A stretch of 64,000 nt of DNA, taken from positions 94,141 through 158,140 of the forward strand of contig NZ_FWZT01000021.1 in the NCBI RefSeq assembly GCF_900177345.1, read 5' to 3'. The first letter of the stretch is position 1. Each line of letters begins with the position of its first letter. Below the pieces are notes generated by a model. It was not told the DNA's origin. It saw only the letters and a list, made by a program, of their open reading frames with translations, and made no database searches. This document shows, piece by piece, positions 59,646 to 64,000 of the stretch. The translations under genes and the position numbers were made by a program. The stretch comes from Pseudobacteriovorax antillogorgiicola (GTDB lineage: Bacteria; Bdellovibrionota_B; Oligoflexia; Oligoflexales; Oligoflexaceae).

Positions 59646-60048
59646 GGTTGCGGTGGTGGCGGCCTTTTTTAGGACGTAGCTCATGAAACTTCTTTCGTTG
59701 CTCAGGAGTTAAAATTGCACGGATCGCCATCATGTTCTCGAATCGTTTCTCTGCCATCTTCGCCTTGAGACCTTGTAGGGTTTCATGGGCCTTACGAATT
59801 TCACTTTCAGCGGCATCGCTTCCTAATAGCTCTTCGAACGACCGCCGAGTTTCCTTGAGAGTTTTACGGGTTTCCTTATGCTCGTCCCGAGACGACTGGC
59901 GTATATCTTTAATCTTAGTCCGTTGCTCTTCGCTTAGATCAAGCTGGGACATCATCTCTTTCCAATGCTTATGGTGACCGCCCCGAGCCATCGATAGGCT
60001 GGGAGCTGCAACGAGAGCTGTCATCAGAATCCATTGGTACAGTTTCAT
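59626..60048 (-). CDS. Spy/CpxP-type periplasmic protein
   Basis: ATG 60048 (AGGAG upstream) gives 140 residues with a signal peptide (MTALVAAPSLSMA). The mature part is all-helical with two LTxxQ-like motifs (LDLSEEQRTKI and LTPEQRKKF). A His-rich start and tail (HHKHW, HHRNH) may bind metal. Spy and CpxP act as chaperones or stress sensors. It leads the ECF operon, so it may sense envelope stress. Confidence 0.85.
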   Translation of the reverse strand: MKLYQWILMTALVAAPSLSMARGGHHKHWKEMMSQLDLSEEQRTKIKDIRQSSRDEHKETRKTLKETRRSFEELLGSDAAESEIRKAHETLQGLKAKMAEKRFENMMAIRAILTPEQRKKFHELRPKKGRHHRNHDNDDD

Positions 60049-60420
60049 AATCATACTCCTAAGTTTTGAAAGACAGTGGCTCCCCAATGGGTGCCGTTTT
60101 TCAGACATAGACTTAGACGGGGTGAGTTGGGAAAAGGTTCACCAAGGGTCCAAAAAAATCAGAAATAATTAGGAATAAAAATTAATAAATAAAATCAATT
60201 TGTTAATTCTCAAGCAGGGGTGTTTAATTGGGTGCTAATGATCATTAACCTCAAACAATTATTCATTGATTTTATTTATACGAGAAGTAGCGTTTTCAGA
60301 AATATTTCAACCATAGTCTAGTAGATGTAATTTGCCAGATTTTTGTAGCAGCTAAAGAAGTCATCGCAGAGGTGTGAATGTCTCTTCCATCTATTCAAAA
60401 AGGCGAATAACTATTTTTGT
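60049..60420. promoter_or_regulatory. 372-bp AT-rich region with a cruciform-like repeat
   Basis: A perfect 15-bp inverted repeat with arms at 60185-60199 and 60265-60279 flanks a perfect 12-bp palindrome TAATGATCATTA at 60236-60247. It lies between the Spy/ECF operon and the truncated transposase. No gene; a 9-codon frame with a fair ribosome site (about 60378) precedes the transposase. Confidence 0.5.
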
Positions 60421-61176
60421 ATGGAAGATTCATTTTGTGAATATAAGAGACGTGATCCAGAGTCAACCCTTCTGTATCAGGTTTTGCATCAGAATTTGGC
60501 GGATTTTTTTAGAGGCTTAGAAAGTAACCCTGTTCAAAAGCCACTGCCGTACTTCGTAAAGAAGGAGTTCGATAAATTCTTAGCTTGCGGCGTTTTGTCC
60601 CAAGGCTTTGTGAGATTAAAATGTGATAGCTGTCCTGAGTCGATATTAGTTGCGTTTAGTTGCAAATGTCGCGGTTTTTGCCCCTCATGTGCAGGCCGAA
60701 GAATGTCAGAGAGAGTTATTGACCTAACGGACGATGTGATCCCCTTTGTACCGACGAGGCATTGGGTCTTATCGGTGCCCTTTGAGCTTCGTTATCGGAT
60801 GGCTTCCGATGACGATCTTTTGAAAAAAGTGAATGGGATCTTCTGCGCAGAAATCAATAACTATCTCCGCAGCAAGAAAGCTAGAAAACTTAGTGTAAAG
60901 GGCGGAGAAACAGGGATAGTGTCGTTTCTTCAGAGAGCGGGAGGAGCACTCAATTTGAATCTTCACTATCATCTTCTGGTCTTGGATGGTCTTTACACTA
61001 CAGGAGAAGATGGGAGCCTAATTTCCACTCGTGTTCCAGGGGTTGATAACGATGAGCTGGCCTGCGTCGTGCGGGGAGTATCTCGCCGAGTGATCAAGCA
61101 TGTTGGCTTGGGGTCAGACCCGCCTAAGGGTCAAACTTTGACCAAAGAAGAATATGTTTATGAGGGCTTTTACTAG
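60421..61176 (+). pseudogene. truncated IS91-family transposase
   Basis: 251 residues of an IS91-type transposase. The zinc-binding N-terminal domain is present (LKCDSCPES, CKCRGFCPSCAGRRMSERV), and the HUH nicking motif is in LNLHYHLLVLDG. The frame ends at EEYVYEGFY, well before the C-terminal GFSLHA-type and catalytic Tyr region; family members are about 350-500 residues. The plus strand beyond holds no continuation I can read. It is probably inactive. Confidence 0.85.
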
Positions 61177-61537
61177 CAAAGCCATTAAACTTCTATTACC
61201 TGCGAATTCCTTAACTTCCTAAAAATATGACGATATTGCCCTGGTTTACGTCAGCCTGTTTAGCCAAGGGAAAAAAACGGGAAACTGTGGTTGGATTGAT
61301 TCCCACCAAATTATGCCATAATGTAACAGTTATAGAACTCATGGAGTAGAATTTACAGCATCCACTTACCTATCCCTAGCCACGCAGTTCACACCAAGCC
61401 CGCTAAATACTGTTCCATGCTACATTCGTTAACTCTTGATCGAGCGGCAACCATAATACTATGGTTGCAACTATATGTAGTGAAATTGCAGTACTTAATA
61501 GGAGCTTAGGAGCATTCCTTAACTCATTTGCCATACT
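61177..61537. other. 361-bp gap after truncated transposase
   Basis: No gene seen and no matching inverted repeats or target duplication. It is AT-rich. The deletion that removed the transposase end lies within or at its left side. Confidence 0.35.
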
Positions 61538-61783
61538 CTACTTCTTTGCCACGACTTGAACCTCTTCGGATTCAATTTTCATTGATTCGCGATCGATTTT
61601 AGTTACTTTGTGGGTCTTGGCTTCGATTTCGAATTCACCGTATAGCAAGGTTGAGCGAAGCACAGAACGGAACTCATTCGACTCAAGAGTTATTTGGCGC
61701 TTGGCAAAGCCACCAGTTCCGACCGTATCGCCAAGACATACTGATGGTGCAATCAATGCTATAGATACAAGAAAATTAATCAT
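61538..61783 (-). CDS. small secreted protein, partner of TIGR02147 regulator
   Basis: 81 residues: a signal peptide (NFLVSIALIAPSVCLGD) and about 60 beta-rich residues with alternating charge (GEFEIEAKTHKVTKIDRESMK). ATG 61783 overlaps the stop of the regulator (ATGA), as in the pair at 5127-6283. No sequence similarity to that small protein is obvious, though the arrangement is the same. Function unknown. Confidence 0.65.
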   Translation of the reverse strand: MINFLVSIALIAPSVCLGDTVGTGGFAKRQITLESNEFRSVLRSTLLYGEFEIEAKTHKVTKIDRESMKIESEEVQVVAKK

Positions 61784-62493
61784 TTTTCAGTCTCCTCAAT
61801 ATAGTCTCCGATAGCTGAAAGTATCACTGGAACGCACTTCTCGTTAGTATTGCCTTTTTTCTCAACGGCTTCATTAAGTAGTTCCACCCACTCATGCTGC
61901 TTTTTCAAAAGAAGCTTACAGTAGCTTTCCGGTATCGCCCCGTGGAAATGGTGATAGTACGCCCCCTTCCCCAAGTGATCGGTGTCAAAAGAATCCACGC
62001 CAGCTTTTATGCAATCAAGAATTTCTTGGGGTTTATTTAGTAGAGTTCGCCCAGAAAATACTCGGTCGCCTTCACGACGTAATAGTTCAAGACTTATAAG
62101 AGTCTCTATAGTGCTCTTAGCAATGGTTCCGTAATGTCTTTCTATGGCCGAAATTTCCGCGCCTTCAGGCTTAGAAGCGAGAGCGAGTATAACTTGATCC
62201 AACTCTTTGTAACGATAATCTGCTGCTTGACTATAAGAGGTATAGCTTTCTAAGTGATTAGCAAATTCTATATTACATTCTCTAAAGAGATTAACAATTT
62301 CATTATTATCCATAAAAACACTTAATAGAGGAAATAAAGTTTTTTCGACACTTGGGTCCGAAACTTCGCGCTGAAGCAAACGGCGAATGCTGGAATAATT
62401 AACCCCACTCCTACGTTCTAGCGTTCTCATATTGCGACTTTTATGTTCGCCTAGATATTGTTCAATCCGTTGAACAATTGGCTCAATTACCAT
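61780..62493 (-). CDS. TIGR02147-type HTH regulator (second copy)
   Basis: 237 residues from ATG 62493 (GGGAG upstream). The N-terminal HTH (MRTLERRSGVNYSSIRRLLQREV) matches that of the regulator at 5507 in position and spacing (NKAYSTIRYIAQG there). The C-terminal domain has YHHFHGAIPES near residue 195. The TIGR02147 family is uncharacterised. It is the first gene of a two-gene operon. Confidence 0.78.
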   Translation of the reverse strand: MVIEPIVQRIEQYLGEHKSRNMRTLERRSGVNYSSIRRLLQREVSDPSVEKTLFPLLSVFMDNNEIVNLFRECNIEFANHLESYTSYSQAADYRYKELDQVILALASKPEGAEISAIERHYGTIAKSTIETLISLELLRREGDRVFSGRTLLNKPQEILDCIKAGVDSFDTDHLGKGAYYHHFHGAIPESYCKLLLKKQHEWVELLNEAVEKKGNTNEKCVPVILSAIGDYIEETEK

Positions 62494-62652
62494 TCTCAAA
62501 ATCTCCCATCAAATAGGCGTAAAGGCTACTTTTTAATCTCATAAATGACCGCGCTGCACAACAAAGCAATTGGCCATTGCAATTACCATTGCTGCAATTA
62601 ATTTCAGAAATTATTGTCTTTCTAAATTCAGACAAACTTTTTGGAGTCCATC

Positions 62653-63225
62653 GTGATTAGAAGATCGATATTCCCATTTCTGCTAGCCTCTTTTGTTCCA
62701 AGCCTTGCTATGAGCAACGAACGTTATGGCGAAGACTTGCAAGAAAAAAAGTGGCTCGAAAATCTCAAAAGAAAAGCTGTTGTCATAGAAGTTCCAAACA
62801 CCAAAAGTAACCGTGATGATGAGATCTACGAAATTGAAGATACTGGTATTTCCCCTTCTGACGTGTGTTTTGCGGGGATTGGCCCTACAATTCCATACGG
62901 CTTGGCTTCTACTGCGCGCCTCGATTTCGAGCTTGAGCTTGCATGCAAAACCAGAGATTCGATTGCTAAAGCCTTTGGAGCTTCAGCGGTTTTTTTAAAA
63001 GGATCTAGTTATGTATGCAAGCTCTCGCCCCTTCCTCAAGCGCAAGTGGCTGCAACAGCATTTGATATAAGCTCATTCGCTGCTACATCCCTTGCTTTAG
63101 TAGTTTCTGTAACAAACTGCGACGACACTTCGCTAGATCGCAAGTTTGATTCTCTAGTTAAAAGTTGTGAACGTCTTCGTCAACATGGGGTTGACTGTCG
63201 TGGCGTTGATAATACACCATTTTAA
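62653..63225 (+). CDS. secreted protein of unknown function
   Basis: GTG 62653 (TTGGAG upstream) gives 190 residues with a signal peptide (FPFLLASFVPSLAMS). The mature part has five or six Cys, scattered, and a mixed alpha/beta pattern. It resembles the next gene in layout and lies in the same operon, 15 bp apart. No recognised domain. Confidence 0.65.
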   Translation: MIRRSIFPFLLASFVPSLAMSNERYGEDLQEKKWLENLKRKAVVIEVPNTKSNRDDEIYEIEDTGISPSDVCFAGIGPTIPYGLASTARLDFELELACKTRDSIAKAFGASAVFLKGSSYVCKLSPLPQAQVAATAFDISSFAATSLALVVSVTNCDDTSLDRKFDSLVKSCERLRQHGVDCRGVDNTPF

Positions 63226-63240
63226 ATTTTGGAGCCTCTT

Positions 63241-63795
63241 ATGTTTAAAAAAGTCTTTTTTCTAGCAAGCCTTTCTACAACAGCATTTTCATCTGATAAT
63301 GCAATCGATGCACTTTGGTCTCTAGACAATGAAAATATTAATATGCAGCTTTCCGGTGAATACTCTACTTTTGAAGATGGCGCGGGAGTTGGGAGTTTCA
63401 AGTTACCAATTGGTGATTGGATAAAGTATCATTCTGGAACAAAATTCAAATGGAGATCTGTAAATAAGTTAGACCCGGTTGACGGCTATAATTTTTTGAT
63501 CACAAAAACTGGATGTACGCTTGAGTATCTTACGCCTGTTGGGTCTCCAGCTGGTTCTGAGACTAGAGGTGTAGGATATAACCCTGGCGTTCGATTTGGG
63601 CAAACCGCAGTCTGGGAAGCTAAGGAGAAAAAATGTGTTAACCGGCTCAATTGCAGCGTGGAAATTGTTATAGAAGGCCTAGAAGATGTGCCTGATGCGC
63701 GACGCACAATGGGTCCATATTTCCTTTCTGGAAGTAGGACGGAACCGAACTACGATTGCTTTGTAGAAGCAGCACTAGAGTTTGTCTTCGATTGA
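63241..63795 (+). CDS. secreted protein of unknown function
   Basis: ATG 63241 after GGAGCCTCTT gives 184 residues: a short signal peptide (FFLASLSTTAFSS) and a beta-rich mature part with Cys near CTLEYL, KKCVNRLNCSVE and NYDCF. The pattern suggests a beta-sandwich with disulphides. It forms an operon with the preceding secreted protein. No family recognised. Confidence 0.65.
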   Translation: MFKKVFFLASLSTTAFSSDNAIDALWSLDNENINMQLSGEYSTFEDGAGVGSFKLPIGDWIKYHSGTKFKWRSVNKLDPVDGYNFLITKTGCTLEYLTPVGSPAGSETRGVGYNPGVRFGQTAVWEAKEKKCVNRLNCSVEIVIEGLEDVPDARRTMGPYFLSGSRTEPNYDCFVEAALEFVFD

Positions 63796-63869
63796 TCAGC
63801 ACATGGAGCAAAACAAGCCATGCATATATGGCTTGATATCTTTTTGTAACCATCTACTATTATTAGGTT

Positions 63870-64000
63870 CTACTGCGTTATCAAGCCAAGGTTTATGTGT
63901 CAATACTCAGTGTTGTACCAACCAAAAAACTTTTGCAAGCATTCACTAGCATCTTCTGGGCTCTCATACCAAGCTTTGAAGTAGCGATGGTATTTGAGTG
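63870..64000 (-). pseudogene. degraded transposase C-terminus (IS3/rve-like), partial
   Basis: Reading the minus strand from the window edge gives residues ending SPEDASECLQKFFGWYNTEY, then TGA at 63900-63902, then HINLGLITQ and TAG. The WYNTEY-x-H pattern is that of the end of the rve integrase core (WYNxEHxHS). The in-frame stop and the edge cut make it a fragment. Only this piece is inside the window. Confidence 0.55.

Noticed and set aside
1..64000. tRNA, rRNA, tmRNA, RNase P RNA and common riboswitches
   Set aside because: I found no T-loop GGTTCGAATCC-type signatures or known core motifs in the intergenic regions by eye; a covariance-model scan would be decisive.

Overview
The window looks like chromosomal DNA of a free-living or predatory Gram-negative bacterium of the Bdellovibrionota/Oligoflexia kind. 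This is inferred from two TIGR02147-type regulators (a family typical of Bdellovibrio relatives and Fibrobacter), many single-gene outer-membrane-type lipoproteins, many stand-alone receivers and hybrid kinases, moderate GC and frequent TTG starts. A 16S sequence is absent, so the lineage stays an inference. I see no tRNA, rRNA or CRISPR array.

Layout. 0.1-9.5 kb: lipoproteins, a large TPR protein, a receiver, a TIGR02147 regulator with a small secreted partner, and a sigma54 response regulator whose receiver is cut by an in-frame TAA. 9.5-20.3 kb: a SET protein, a coiled-coil protein, cytochrome c, GTP cyclohydrolase I, an ArsS-type radical SAM pair, an App1-type (DUF2183) protein, an SDR enzyme, and a three-gene cupredoxin/cupredoxin/di-heme peroxidase operon. 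20.5-29.4 kb: the most unusual locus, a three-gene operon of a MotB-like protein of about 2,500 residues (Asp-bearing membrane anchor, about 2,000 residues of coiled coil, C-terminal OmpA-like domain), a MotA/TolQ/ExbB-like channel protein and a cyclic-nucleotide-binding protein. 29.5-36.9 kb: a secreted DNase-like enzyme, a poly-cysteine lipoprotein, a two-module Calx-beta/LamG lipoprotein and an ABC-2 exporter. 37-51 kb: signalling genes, including CheB split into two overlapping genes, a sensor kinase, an H-NOX/hybrid-kinase nitric-oxide operon, an MCP-like protein and a periplasmic solute-binding protein. 51-58.5 kb: a hydrolase, a metzincin, ribosomal protein S21 and a four-gene uracil-degradation (URC-type) operon. 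58.8-64 kb: a Spy/ECF sigma/anti-sigma operon, a truncated IS91-family transposase, a second TIGR02147 plus small secreted protein pair, two secreted unknowns and a decayed transposase end at the window edge.

How the genes work together: the giant stator-like operon probably couples an ion gradient to a very long periplasmic rod, with a cNMP-binding protein as a possible control subunit. The URC genes plus a CoA-acylating semialdehyde dehydrogenase would convert uracil to central metabolites. The H-NOX, hybrid kinase and receiver form a self-contained NO response circuit. The two cupredoxins feed electrons plausibly to the di-heme peroxidase. Names of function rest on motifs read by eye; no database search was run.
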